The position numbers and the translations under genes are program-made. 64,000 nt of DNA from Allolobophora icterica (lineage: Eukaryota > Annelida > Clitellata > Crassiclitellata > Lumbricidae): NCBI GenBank assembly GCA_963556255.1, contig OY744611.1, positions 33,431,432-33,495,431 on the forward strand, given 5' to 3'. Below the pieces are notes generated by a model. The model was not told the origin of the DNA. It was given only the letters and a program-made list of their open reading frames with translations, and did not search any database. Position 1 is the first letter of the stretch. Every line of letters begins with the position of its first letter. Positions 44,701 to 55,985 of this stretch are shown piece after piece.

Positions 44701-47238
44701 ATCAACATCTACCATTTCCTGTTTCCGACTCTGCGCTCTCGTCATTACATTTGCTTGTACACTCACATCTCCTTGTATCGTTTTAATTTTCATCTGTGGT
44801 ACGGCTTTTAATTCGGCAATTATCTCTGGATGCAACAAGAATCTTTCTGTACTGCCCATCTTTGCAATACTAGCACACATCAAGGTGACATAAGGTGTAA
44901 GTGAACACTGGATTTTACGCGGAAATCCCTCTTCTTCCACGTCACTACCACACAGTCTAACATCGACTTTCACTAACTTCGCAGGAATGGCATCTCCTGC
45001 CACACATTGCAAATTCACTTTTCCAATTTGTTCCACCTTCATGCCTTCCAGTAATTCTTCACTAATCACCGGAATCTCTGTACCCGAGTCGCTCAGTGCT
45101 TTGACTTTCACTGGCTCTTTACCGTCTACTCCACGAATTTCGACCTCGACATATTGCAAGAACGATTTCTTCAATATTCGACTGTCATCTTTTCCTATGA
45201 CTTCTCTCTGAATTTCAGCATCCAATAGAATTTCTTTTTGAATACCACATTTCATTACTGACTTTACTTCAGTCTCTTGGTTTTCTTGACCCGTGGTTTG
45301 ATTATCTGTATCACTAACCACTTGAATCAAATTCACCCTTGTGTGTTCTTGATTTCTGCTAGAACTAGCTGCTGCCACTGGAACTGGACAAAATTTAACC
45401 AAATGTTTGTCTGAACCACAGTTGTGACAACGCTTCACCACCATGCCTCGTTGTTCATTTCCTTCATTTCTCTTATACTGCGTAAACGATGTGTTGCCTT
45501 CCCTCTTGGCAAACGGCGCTGACGATTTGTTAAATCCCTGACGACCAAACGTCACTTCTCTGGTCTCATTGGGTACAGGGACATTAGCCTTGACTTCTTT
45601 ACCTTTGAACTGACTCCCTGTTTCTGGATTACTTTTCCACTTTCCACTCTGGCTTTGGTTTACGGAACGTTGAGAAGGATAACTGTTTATATTTGGGATC
45701 GCAAACCCAATTCGATTGTTTACATGAATGTCTGCTAGGTCTGCCACTGCACTAGCTTGGAGACAGTCAGTTCCTTCCTTCGACAATACAAACTGTAGTG
45801 GACCTGGCGGTAAACATTCTTTTAGCTTATCCGCTACCAGCAAATCAAAGAGCGTATCATACTCTCTGTTCACGTTTCGACTTCTCACGTAATAGTTTAG
45901 CAAGTTCTTCAGTCTTGCCGTAAACATCGTATAAGTCTCTTCTGTCGTCTTCTTAGCATCCACAAATCTGGCTCTGTATTCTCTCGAAGTCAACTTAAAT
46001 TCTTTTAATAAGTGCTGCTTGACTCTATCATAATTGTCTAGATCATCGTATGACAATCTATTCAGAACGGTTCGAGCTTTCGGCGTCATCAATGGTAGTA
46101 ATAATTTCACCCAAAACGGCTTTTCCACAGCAAAACTACGAAACGCGTTCTCGACTGTTTCAAAATATAATGGCACCTCCATCATATCAGTTGGCATTTG
46201 AGGCAATACGTGCTTCATTGCATCACCTATTTTCTTAATTTTTGACACCAAAGTTTCACTTTCTTGCTGCTTCCTTCTTTCAGCTTCCCGTTCTTCTCTC
46301 ATTTGCGTTTCTTTCAATGTCAATTTTGATTTCTCCAGTTTCAGACGTTCTTGTCTTTCTGTCTCTGCCTTTTCCAAACTTTCTTTCTGAAATTTGAGTT
46401 CTTCTTGTCTGATCTGTTCTGCGCGTTCTAACTCTAACGTTCGCGCTTTTTCTTTTTCTTCTTCACGCATTCTCTTTGCTTCAATCTGTTGCTGACGAAC
46501 CTCTTCATCACTTTTTCTAGCTCTTTCAAATTCAATCATCTGCTCCAGTCTTCTTCTTTCAGCATCTTCCCTATCTCTTTTCAACTGTTCTAATTGAATC
46601 TCAAACTGATGCTTTTGCAATTCCAGTTCTGCCTTACGCACTTGTTCTGCTTTATCTTCTCTCTCTCTCTGCAGGCGCAATTCTTCTTGCCTTACCAGTT
46701 CCGCTTTCTCTTCTTTCTCTCTCTGCAAGCGCAATTCTTCTTGCCTTGCAAGTTCCGCTTTCTCTTCTTTCTCTCGCTGCAAGCGCAATTCTTCTTGCCT
46801 TGCAAGTTCCGCTTTCTCTTCTTTCTCTCGCTGTAAGCGCAATTCTTTCTCTTCTTTCTCTCTCTGCAGACGCTCTGCTTTCTCTTCTTTCTCTCTCTGA
46901 AGACATAATTCTTCCTGTCTCAACTCTTTCTCTTCCTGTCTTCGTCTCTCCTCTCTTTCTTTCTCTTCTTGCCTCGTCATCATCATCCACTGCATCAACA
47001 TCTCCATAGACATAGGCGCAAGTGGTTTTTCAATAGCCTTTTCTACGGCACCGCCAACGGCACCTTCTTCTTCGACTTCTTCTTTAACCCACACATCGGC
47101 GAGTTCCTGCATCATGTCACCACGTGACATACCTTCTAATTGTTCTTCTTTAAAACCGGCTTTCAACAAACGCTGTTTTAGCCTTTCCGTAGACATCTTC
47201 TTAATATCTGCTTGTCTTTCAGCACTTAGTTTCTCCAT
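41743..47238 (-). CDS. Gmr1-like gag-pol polyprotein (1831 aa), intact
   Basis: Architecture is the same as element 2, offset by 23 residues from the zinc knuckle on. Zinc knuckle starts at Cys604; protease Asp717 in DSGTE (Ala to Thr beside the active site); integrase Asp1055, Asp1115, Glu1151; reverse transcriptase Asp1504 and YVDD 1565-1568; RNase H Asp1716, Glu1758, Asp1783. The gag coiled coil is longer because the ELARQEELRLQREKEEKA-type unit is present in more copies, while a few residues before the zinc knuckle are missing. The rest differs from element 2 by scattered substitutions. There are no stops. The protein is expected to form particles and copy the element; activity is not shown by sequence alone. 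Confidence 0.95.
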   Translation of the reverse strand: MEKLSAERQADIKKMSTERLKQRLLKAGFKEEQLEGMSRGDMMQELADVWVKEEVEEEGAVGGAVEKAIEKPLAPMSMEMLMQWMMMTRQEEKEREERRRQEEKELRQEELCLQREKEEKAERLQREKEEKELRLQREKEEKAELARQEELRLQREKEEKAELARQEELRLQREKEEKAELVRQEELRLQREREDKAEQVRKAELELQKHQFEIQLEQLKRDREDAERRRLEQMIEFERARKSDEEVRQQQIEAKRMREEEKEKARTLELERAEQIRQEELKFQKESLEKAETERQERLKLEKSKLTLKETQMREEREAERRKQQESETLVSKIKKIGDAMKHVLPQMPTDMMEVPLYFETVENAFRSFAVEKPFWVKLLLPLMTPKARTVLNRLSYDDLDNYDRVKQHLLKEFKLTSREYRARFVDAKKTTEETYTMFTARLKNLLNYYVRSRNVNREYDTLFDLLVADKLKECLPPGPLQFVLSKEGTDCLQASAVADLADIHVNNRIGFAIPNINSYPSQRSVNQSQSGKWKSNPETGSQFKGKEVKANVPVPNETREVTFGRQGFNKSSAPFAKREGNTSFTQYKRNEGNEQRGMVVKRCHNCGSDKHLVKFCPVPVAAASSSRNQEHTRVNLIQVVSDTDNQTTGQENQETEVKSVMKCGIQKEILLDAEIQREVIGKDDSRILKKSFLQYVEVEIRGVDGKEPVKVKALSDSGTEIPVISEELLEGMKVEQIGKVNLQCVAGDAIPAKLVKVDVRLCGSDVEEEGFPRKIQCSLTPYVTLMCASIAKMGSTERFLLHPEIIAELKAVPQMKIKTIQGDVSVQANVMTRAQSRKQEMVDVDEKSETESSSEEENESNEQRSLSRDGVTSEMNEQEMVACENGTLNETEEDNECDVGIGDLYRDEEMDEEQKVQIADSKKFEEQQRKDESLKPWWKLAQEKESEFCVINGLLHKKYQILDQTIYQLVLPKDRRIKVMELAHESVFGGHLGEEKTRERIKLSFVWPKMRRDIVKFCKSCEKCQLKARSLVMDRVPITPVSREEVAFKRMTMDLVGPIDPVSAAGHKYCLCIVDSCTRWPTIFLLKSLTAKAVCEALMELFMNVGVPSVITSDQGTNFTASLTREFLDLMGCSPRFDTPGHPEAAGLVERWNQTFKKMIHHVIIDNPRKWHKIIPFTVWALREVPNATTGVSPYMLVYGKIPRGPLAILKESWTREINLPPHVGVKPEKYLKELKENMEKALLFAESYSREKQLQYTNQYNKRAKHKEFEAGEKVIVLYPTSTNKLISRWHGPCTIIHRRSKYSYLVDMGENGRKIIHANKIRKYVTRALSCGLIVEEDEDFGSVVELPMRNEVQDDKNSLNLDPEQISHLTVTQQEQLLKVLNKYCDRFSEKPGLCTLVEHEIELKPGFREKEFAAYRIPLIYRSEVERQIKEMLKTNIIKPSSSRMASPLVIVKKKDGSLRLACDYRYINSFTVDCKYPMPIVRDVLNKVGKSNVISILDCRSAYWTCPVKQSDQWKTAFVTHNGLYEFTRVPFGMINSGRTFVKAINLVLQPVSDFAEPYVDDIAVHSDSWKVHLQHLDAFLMQMRLHNVTLNLKKCIFGKSEIRFIGHVVGSGKIKMNPDRIESLTNLKIPETKKQVKQLLGFFNYYRQFIKDFAQIAKPLSDLTSKRVSDKIDWTVEHQQAFDLLKEAVRSKVVLYVFEVGKPFNLYCDSSDFAVGAVLTQIDDKGIERPVSFISQKLTDTQKRWATVEKEAYAIVWALNKLKEIIIGSKIFIFTDHNPLTYLTESMSKSAKLVRWALALQTFDVEVKYKKGRLNIIADCLSRL

Positions 47239-47601
47239 CTTACTTGTTTACTTCGGTGATTTCTCTTTTCAAAGAAGTCACGGTTTTTCTTGTTGCGTGA
47301 ATCGATAAACAAACGGGATTTCTTTTATATTTGTTCGTGGAAAACAACGAAATTTTTATACCCTTTCTCGTGTTCCACCGTCGTTGATATCGTAAACTCG
47401 TCACACAGCACACAACGCGTAAATTCTTCTAACACCGTTGTAAATTCTTCAATCACCTTCGTAGATTCTTCTATCGCCTTCGAAGAGGTGATAACGTGAA
47501 TTTTTATCCACTGTGAGTTTATATCCACCGTGAGTATTTATTCCACCGTGAGTATTTATTCCACCGTGAGTATTTATCCACACCGACGCTGCCACCAATA
47601 A

Positions 47602-48077
47602 TGTCAACCCAATCCTTCCGTTGACAATCCTTCTGATTAAATCCTTGTTCTCTTCGTACTTAACGCCTATTTAACGTTCACCTTTTGAACACTAATTCTA
47701 CGTATAAGTATAACCTGAATTAATCAGCAACACAGTTTAATATCTTTTCGTTTAATAAGAAACAAACAGACAGAACTCAATTCGATTACAACTCAACTAG
47801 TCAGCCACACTACTACAGCGAACACACTCGAATTCAAACTTCTCTAGTCAGCATAATTCTTCGCGCCTCTTGACACACCTGTCTTCTGTGCGCATAAGCG
47901 AACTCTAATAATATACATATAGCGCGCCGCTGCCGATATCGGCCGGCCGCGCGTGTCACTAAGACTAAACGTTATACATCTATCATATATACATATACAC
48001 GTGAAACTAAAGTAAGCGTACTAAATATATACGCTAACATCTCGCACTGCAAGACTGTACACAAAACTCAGTTCACA
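47602..48077 (-). repeat. 5' LTR of element 3
   Basis: It matches the 3' LTR with no difference seen. The primer-binding site (minus strand TGGTGGCAGCG, complement at about 47587-47597) lies next to it. Here the base after GGCAG is C, closer to a leucine tRNA than in element 2. Confidence 0.95.
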
Positions 48078-48082
48078 ATGTC

Positions 48083-49193
48083 AAAATATGTTGACCGTCT
48101 GTTTGTCTGTTTGACTGTTTGTCTGTTTGTGTAAGAGTACAACTTTTAATATACATTGGATTATAACATGATATATATTTTAAAATGTCTACCAAATAGG
48201 CTAAACCAATACCATATTCAAATAAGCCTCGCTGTGCTAGGGCGCTATACAAATCGGTGAAGTTCAACATAATTTAAGTGTAGGCTCTCCTTAAAATTGA
48301 TGCAAGAAATACGTTTAATTTACAAAGTACAGTTAGCCGTTTTTGTGGACACTATTGTATATTTTACTGCGTACATAGATCTAGAAATAAAAACGTTCAT
48401 GCTATTGCCAATCTGTTAACTTCTGACACCGGACTAAATGATTATCTGGTTCATAACTATGTTTGTAAAACTTACAAATAAAGAAGACGTGTTTCAGTTT
48501 AATAAAGTTTATTAAAAGAAGTTCTGCTTGTCTTTTTCTTATTTGAAGTGTCGAGTGGAGTCTATAAATTTTTCTGTCCTGTGGGATTTGAATCGTCGAC
48601 CTCTGGGTTACTAGTCCAACACGCTAACCACTCGGATATGTGTATTCTAAAATATCTAAAATATTTAAAAATTGTTTCAAGAAATATATAGGGCGCTATA
48701 CAAATTGTTGAAGTTCAAAATAATTTAAATGTACGCTCTACTTAAAATTGTTGCAAGAAATATGTTTATTCTTCATATACATGTGAAAAATAAATCGTGT
48801 AAGAGTACAAATTAGGTTTCAAATATATTAAATATAAAAGAATTAATTTCGCTAGAACCAATACTCTGAAGGGCCTGCGCCAGGACGATCACTCATATGT
48901 TAGAGAGTGCGCCAGAACGATTCCTCTGACGCTAAAGACTGCGCCAGATCGATTCCTTTGACGCTAAAGACTGCGCCAGAACGATTCCTCTGACGCTAAA
49001 GACTGCGCCAGATCGATTCCTTTGACGCTAAAGACTGCGCCAGATCGATTCCTTTGACGCTAAAGACTGCGCCAGATCGATTCCTTTGACGCTAAAGACT
49101 GCGCCAGATCGATTCCTTTGACGCTAAAGACTGCGCCAGATCGATTCCTTTGACGCTAAAGACTGCGCCAGATCGATTCCTTTACTTACTACT
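48083..49193 (-). repeat. Right arm of the inverted-repeat element, outer part
   Basis: This is the reverse complement of about 30850-31935, including the mirror tRNA-like stretch and, at 48905-49193, the 32-bp repeat array. It ends CTTACTACT followed by the duplicated TATGTC. Confidence 0.9.
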
Positions 49194-49205
49194 TATGTCT
49201 GTATA

Positions 49206-49250
<45 letters not shown>
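49206..49250 (+). repeat. (TA)n microsatellite
   Basis: A short TA run of about 45 bp just outside the inverted-repeat element. Confidence 0.9.
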
Positions 49251-49253
<3 letters not shown>

Positions 49254-49383
49254 TTTAAATCTGTTTTTATATAGCACGGATACAGAACATGAAACGTGAC
49301 GAGTTGAAAATCTGAAAAGATGCGCTTTTCAAGTACACTACCAAAACTGCTTTCGTCGGGCACTGTGTACGTATACATTCTGT

Positions 49384-50627
49384 CAGTCTTGTTGTCCTCG
49401 AGACCAAGGTCTTGGTCTCGAGTGCACTCGAGTTCGTTTTTAAAAGTCTTGGTCTTGGTCTTGGTCTTGAGACCAAAGGTCTTGGTCTTGGTCTTGGTCT
49501 TGAGGTTCAAGGTCTTGGTCTTGGTCTTGGTCTTGAGGTTCAAAGTCTTGGTCTTGGTTTTGCAAGACCAAGACCAAGACTTTTGACAATGTGAATAGTC
49601 ATCTAACAAAACGCAAGAATTTTAAAAATTTATCCAATAATTAGTTAAACAATTGCTTTAGTATTTACACGGCGTGAATGAGGCTTTACTGTTGTTTAGG
49701 AGAGTTATCTTGATTTTAGGTTTTTTACCATGGAATGATTTCAAAACAGATTCACGATTTGTACATTTGCATCAAGTGCTTGAAAAGCTGCTCCGTGTGC
49801 CAGTGATTTCAGCACCTGTAGAACGTATTTTTCACATGGCAGAATTTTTATGACGCCCCGCAAGTCACGTCTTGGTCAGAAAATTCTGAGCGAATTGTGT
49901 TTTTTAATGCAACAGGCATTTGGAATAACATTTCACGTGAAGGACTTTTGTAAATACGAATTCGGAATTCTCTGCTGTCTGCATTTAGAGTTGTTTTTTT
50001 GTGAATAAAATAAAGGACTCATGCTTTAATTAAAATAGCGAGCAGTCCGACTTGACAATTTTTTTAATAAGTTATATAAGTCTGCATATGGTTGTGATTT
50101 TTTGGTCTTGTTCTCGGTGCTGGTCTTGAGTTTCAAAGTCTTGGTCTTGGTCTTGAGGTTCAAGGTCTTGGTCTTGGTCTTTCATTCATTCATTTTCATT
50201 TACGGAACATTTATATAGCGCCCCTTCAAGGCTGTCTACTCAGGAGCGCTCCCAGTTCAGCCACGGCTAAAGAGAACAGTCTTCAAATTAGTATAAAAAG
50301 TAGTAGAGTGATCTATAGGGATCAGACGGAGCGCTATTGGAAGCCCATTCCAGATCATAGGACCAGCAACAGAGAAGGAGCGGCGCTGCATGATTGCGGT
50401 ACGCGAGCGAGGGACCATGAGTACAGCTTGATCAGCTGATCGAAGGTTAGATCGCCGCTGGACAACAGATGTAGGGCGACAGAAACCCTGTAAGTGTCTT
50501 GGTCTTGGTCTCGAGGTTCAAAGTCTTGGTCTTGGTCTCGAGGTTCAAAGTCTTGGTCTTGGTCTTGAGGTTCAAGGTCTTGGTCTTGGTCTTGGTCTTG
50601 AGGTTTAAGGTCTTGACAACAAGACTG
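49384..50627. mobile_element. hAT-type element with internal 27-bp repeat arrays, copy 1
   Basis: The ends CAGTCTTGTTGTC and GACAACAAGACTG are inverted repeats, flanked by a perfect 8-bp duplication CATTCTGT (49376-49383 and 50628-50635). Just inside both ends are arrays of a 27-bp unit made of three GGTCTT hexamers and GAGGTTCAA. The middle keeps the remains of the end of a hAT transposase (VLEKLLRV then SAPVERIF, near 49775-49840), broken by a frameshift. A separate segment of about 300 bp (50183-50490) has been inserted into the right array. Confidence 0.9.
50183..50490 (+). repeat. SINE-like insertion inside hAT copy 1
   Basis: CATTCATTCATTTTCATTTACGG, then TTTATATAGCGCCCCTTCAAGG, starts a segment absent from copy 2 and ending near ACAGAAACCCTGTAAG. 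The TTTATATAGCGCC word is the reverse complement of the GGCGCTATATAAA tail in the LINE at 17060. The family is unnamed. Confidence 0.5.
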
Positions 50628-51485
50628 CATTCTGTAGGCTAGTGCTCCCAACATGGTGTGACAACGACACCCAAGGATGCCGTGAACATGCTTAACTGGT
50701 GCCGCGGATTGATGACGGAATTACAGAACCATAACATTTGTGCAGCTTTTTCTGTGAAAAGTGAGAAACTTCAAACTTCTGGTTCTCACTACTTACATAA
50801 TATAGCCTATAGGTCTATAACTATTTTTTCAAACTTAAAGTAATGTCAAAATAGCCGCAACACTGCGTTTGAATACAAGGAACGTTGTTCGTCATTCAAA
50901 TGAAGAACCAACCTGGAAGAAAAATAGATTAAACCAAGGTTATTTGCCATTGACCTGCCGCTATTAATGAGGATGCTGTGCTCTGAAAAAGGTTGGGGAC
51001 CACTGCAGCAGGAGATCCCTGTTCCAGTACAGTTTTTCTATGCTTTTATACTCATTTACTGACCTATACAGAGGACGGAGAACCCAGCTGGTTTCGTGTT
51101 TCATGTTTTTCTCTGCACAACCTGTGCGATTTATCGCCGGTTGTCATTTGGACACGTGCCTATGAGAACATATTTCCTATACCGGGTGCCGGAAGAAATA
51201 CGGTTTGTTCGCCTTCCGCGGAATGTCGTCCGTGAGAAGCATACTCTGACCGTCTGAACCTCATGAATATTTCAGTTCACACTGTAATATAGACGTCGTT
51301 GAAATCGGGACTGACAGGTAACGTAACAGCTCATTTGTTTAGCGCCTTTATTGAGCACGGTTGACAATAGGAGTGCTACGATCTGTTGGCTAAAAAGACT
51401 GATCACATCGACACTTCACATTGATAGAATGACGGTCCAGGGTCCAAGATCATTAGGAAGCAGTAAAGTTTCATTAGCCATTAGT

Positions 51486-51676
51486 CGGGTAGGGGGATAG
51501 AGTAATGGTAACAGTCATGGCCAGGAGAGCATTAGGTTCGCGGTTCGATACCCATAACCCCCCTCAATAGGGCGGCGCCTTGCATAGCTGCCAAACCCTT
51601 TGTTTAGTTAAGATTTGATTGTGCTGTCATGTTTCAATGTAGTCTTACTGCATCTGTCAGTTTGAAACAATAAAGA
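51486..51676 (+). repeat. tRNA-derived SINE
   Basis: GGATAGAGTAATGGTAACAG and GGTTCGATACC look like the A and B boxes of a tRNA promoter. The body ends in AACAATAAAGAATATT and an (ATT)n tail. The tRNA part cannot fold into complete acceptor and T stems, so it is a SINE head and not a tRNA gene. Confidence 0.6.
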
Positions 51677-51677
51677 A

Positions 51678-51801
<124 letters not shown>

Positions 51802-51808
51802 GTACAAT

Positions 51809-52357
51809 TCAGTATGGTAAGGTCGATGAAAAGCAGATGGCGTTCCCGCGTTGGACAGCCACCGAGAGTCTTTGGAACAGGTAGCTTGTCTCAAGTGTGT
51901 CCTGGGTTGCATCTGTCAACCTGTGTCCAAGTTCCAACACAAAATCCAGACCTTCCGAACTCCAAGCACCGCTAGACTCCACTGCTACCGCTACAAAAGC
52001 ATGCGTTCGGGTTATTGTGGCATATTTCGATCTTTTGGCGGCGGCTGCACGGTTTGCTGCCTCGCCTGCTCCGGTTGATGTTGCTGCCAGATGTGACGCC
52101 GCAAATGTGTTCGAAACTGTTACATCCCAAGTGAGGCATCTTCCGCATGACCACGGGATAAGTGTCACGCCATCTGGTCGCTTGCCATCCTCTCTGGTGA
52201 GGCCCAACGGCTCCTTCTGAGAAGGAATGTTCGCTGTACCAAACGATCTCCATATGATATCGTTTAGCATGTTGTGCCGTTGTTGCTTGCCAGCGTTCTT
52301 TCTGCAGACAAGACCGTGGAGTCCTCTGGCGTCAACTCTCTCGCCACAGTGACACAA
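51809..52357 (-). pseudogene. C-terminal end of a non-LTR retrotransposon polyprotein (182 aa open)
   Basis: The frame CHCGERVDARGLHGLVCRK, then RHNMLNDIIWRSF, GKRPDGVTLIPWSCGR, LTWDVTVSNTFAASHL, KRSKYATI and LFQRLSVAVQRGNA has the familiar pattern of a conserved C-terminal region found behind reverse transcriptases in many invertebrate LINEs (cysteine/histidine start, RPDG..PW..GR..WD.T, final QR.S...QRGNA). I recognise the pattern but cannot name the clade. It begins at an (ATT)n array, so the reverse transcriptase is missing. The 182 codons without a stop suggest a fairly recent copy. Confidence 0.75.
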
Positions 52358-52358
52358 A

Positions 52359-53880
<1,522 letters not shown>

Positions 53881-54000
53881 TTTCGGCTTAAGCGCACACA
53901 CGACAACAGCAACCCAGCAACCGGACAATTAACCTTCTGGTTGTACATTTTCTTCCCGCTTTTCTTCCCCTACTCATTTGATTTGTGCTTTTGTGTGTCC

Positions 54001-54009
54001 GCATCATCG

Positions 54010-54073
<64 letters not shown>

Positions 54074-54120
54074 TATCATCATCAGCATCAGCATCAGCAT
54101 CAGCATTAGCATCATCATCA
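54001..54120 (+). repeat. (ATC)n array
   Basis: CAT/ATC trinucleotides, pure to about 54080, then mixed with CAGCAT. A plus-strand poly-Ser frame and a minus-strand poly-Met frame arise from it. Confidence 0.95.
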
Positions 54121-54428
54121 GGAAGTGTAATGCCATATGAACAACAAGTAACGCTATAGGCGCTGTTAGTGGGTTCCTGGAAAACCGGGTATCAACGTGT
54201 GCAATACAACAAGCAAACATGCCTCAAAATGCAGCTGATAATTATCATCGTCATCAAGAGTAAAATAATAATTACGTTCATTATTATTTATTACATGATA
54301 TAACGCCCAGTAACAATGACCAGCAATTGTGTGTTTAGTGATTCGCCCTCGGTCCCAACACAGTGAACCCACGCACCAGGCGTTACACAGCGCTGCGCCC
54401 CCTACCGTCTGCATTCGACGACAGGGCC

Positions 54429-55985
54429 CTACGTGTTCGGCATCCTCCAATTCTTCGGTAGGTCGTGAACGGGACATAGCACCCTCCTGTACTTGACCCC
54501 CGCACCCTCTTGACACACTTCCGGCGACCCAATTCTATTTAAGTCTCTCTCTCCCACTGTGTTCGACCCTCCCTGCCTCCGCTCCATCCCTTCCAGGTCT
54601 TTCTTTCCATCCCGGACATTATTTATCCCTCGGTCACCCACCCTGACCGCCCCTCGTAGTCTGTTGTCCCCCAGACGGGGCGTTTGCGTCGCCTCGTTGA
54701 TCCCGCGACGCCTACTTCCGGTTGAAACCGGAAGTGGAGTCTCGTTTTCGTCGTCGCGAACGATTCGCATGAGGTACTTTTCCTCACAACTGCGGCACCG
54801 CTTCACGGACTTCGGCAGTTCTCCTTCATCGCGAGGTTCCTGAGCCAAGGTCAACATGTGACCTTTTCTTCCGGTTTCAAAACCCAACCTTGAAAAATGA
54901 CCTTGATCTCCGAGTTCCGTTTTTTCTGGCCCTTTTTGCGTGTGACCTTGACCTGTAGTGTCTGGTGCGTGTCCTTGACCTCTTTTCAGTACTTCGTTTT
55001 GGTCGCTTGGCTTTTCGAATATAGACCTCCCAACTTCAAGACGTTGGTCTGTAGTATCATAATATTGAGCTTTAGTCCAGCCGTGACCATGATCGTGACC
55101 TTGCCTAAGCTGCGATCCACTTCCGCTGAGAAAGTTCAAGGTCTCAAGTTCAAGGTCACGTCCTCTGACCTGACCAGAAACATGCTTTTTAAATGTGAGT
55201 TCACTCAACGATGAACTGAGTTCGGGTGTTGCCTCTCTGAGGTCGGTTACCCTTTGTAGGTTTCCACGTCCAACATACCGGAAATTGGAATTTAGTTCCG
55301 CTTCAGTGAATCCAGGTGAAATGTACAGGTATTCCGTCCTAGTTCCAGCAACAGACCGGGGTCTCTGCTTGCTATCAGGCGAACGTCTCGCATGAATGGT
55401 TTTCAGAACGTGGGTAGCCGGCACTTGTTTCACTTTATTGTCCCGGACTCTGGAAAGTTCTGAGCCTCTTTCTTGTTCCCTGCGTCGGGTGGTAGAATCA
55501 CTTGGTGGAAGTTCCTCGCTGTTGGTTGTTCCCTCTCGACCGGAACCATCCGAGTAACGCTCCACTTGAACGACTCGTTCCGCTCGACCGGCTCTCGATG
55601 TCGGATACTGCTGCTGCTTTTCTGGCCGCGCATTTCGCATTTTGGAGCCAGCTAGTAATTCCGCCCGTCCTTCCGCTTCTTGCATGCTTCCGTTCCGCTC
55701 CGTTGACTCCGTTTTTCGGCGTCCCGTCACGGTCGGGCGCGTGTTGATGGAAGCGCTGGAGAGACAGCGACGACAGCAGCGCCTCTGCTGAATGGCGCAG
55801 GCGAAGCAGGCGCCAAGAAGGACGGCCAGGCCAGCGAAGAAGGCGATCGTGCCGGCCACGCGTATCGGAAGGACGCCAACCCTGACGGGCGGCGTGAACC
55901 AGCCAGCCATGGCCAGACAGAAGCCGACCGTCATCAGGATGAGACCGACGAAGGCGAAGGCAAAGCCGCGGGTAACGCAACGCAT
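54429..55985 (-). CDS. Unrecognised two-membrane-segment protein with long disordered tail (518 aa)
   Basis: The frame is open for 518 codons in non-repetitive DNA. Residues about 8-29 (FAFAFVGLILMTVGFCLAMA) and 42-66 (VAGTIAFFAGLAVLLGACFA) are strong membrane segments separated by a short loop. They are followed by a Cys/Arg-rich juxtamembrane stretch (QQRRCCRRC) that could be lipid-modified. The remaining 440 residues are polar, Arg/Glu/Ser-rich and probably disordered, with several QGH or GQGH motifs around 300-400. I do not recognise the family; small two-segment membrane proteins with long tails are the general comparison. An out-of-frame ATG lies at 55998, and a TATATAAAT sits about 20 bases upstream of the start. 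Whether it is single-exon or one exon of a larger gene is open. Confidence 0.6.
   Translation of the reverse strand: MRCVTRGFAFAFVGLILMTVGFCLAMAGWFTPPVRVGVLPIRVAGTIAFFAGLAVLLGACFACAIQQRRCCRRCLSSASINTRPTVTGRRKTESTERNGSMQEAEGRAELLAGSKMRNARPEKQQQYPTSRAGRAERVVQVERYSDGSGREGTTNSEELPPSDSTTRRREQERGSELSRVRDNKVKQVPATHVLKTIHARRSPDSKQRPRSVAGTRTEYLYISPGFTEAELNSNFRYVGRGNLQRVTDLREATPELSSSLSELTFKKHVSGQVRGRDLELETLNFLSGSGSQLRQGHDHGHGWTKAQYYDTTDQRLEVGRSIFEKPSDQNEVLKRGQGHAPDTTGQGHTQKGPEKTELGDQGHFSRLGFETGRKGHMLTLAQEPRDEGELPKSVKRCRSCEEKYLMRIVRDDENETPLPVSTGSRRRGINEATQTPRLGDNRLRGAVRVGDRGINNVRDGKKDLEGMERRQGGSNTVGERDLNRIGSPEVCQEGAGVKYRRVLCPVHDLPKNWRMPNT

Larger units (their letters stand above)
41153..48077 (-). mobile_element. 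Full-length Gmr1-like retrotransposon (element 3), youngest copy
   Basis: On the minus strand, 476-bp LTRs at 48077-47602 (5') and 41628-41153 (3') look identical by eye and are flanked by the 5-bp duplication ATGTC (41148-41152 and 48078-48082). It belongs to the same family as element 2, in opposite orientation, and it is inserted in the right arm. Its ORF is intact, so it may be an active copy. Confidence 0.95.
30850..49193. mobile_element. Large terminal-inverted-repeat element, Polinton/foldback-like, with two nested retrotransposons
   Basis: The element begins AGTAGTAAGTAAAGG and ends CCTTTACTTACTACT, flanked by a perfect 6-bp duplication TATGTC (30844-30849 and 49194-49199). The arms are inverted copies of about 1.65 kb: 30850 to about 32507, and about 40617-41152 plus 48083-49193. 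A 6-bp duplication, AG..CT termini and long inverted repeats are known Polinton/Maverick features. Removing the two LTR elements and their duplicated 5 bp leaves about 4.6 kb. The roughly 1.3-kb middle has no polymerase, integrase or capsid frame, so this is a non-autonomous derivative. A foldback element of another superfamily is the alternative. Confidence 0.75.

Noticed and set aside
30850..49193. Segmental inverted duplication or assembly artefact as the explanation of the arms
   Set aside because: The arms end at a perfect 6-bp direct repeat with AG..CT termini and differ by scattered substitutions and one repeat unit, as expected of an old transposon and not of a misjoin; long reads would settle it.
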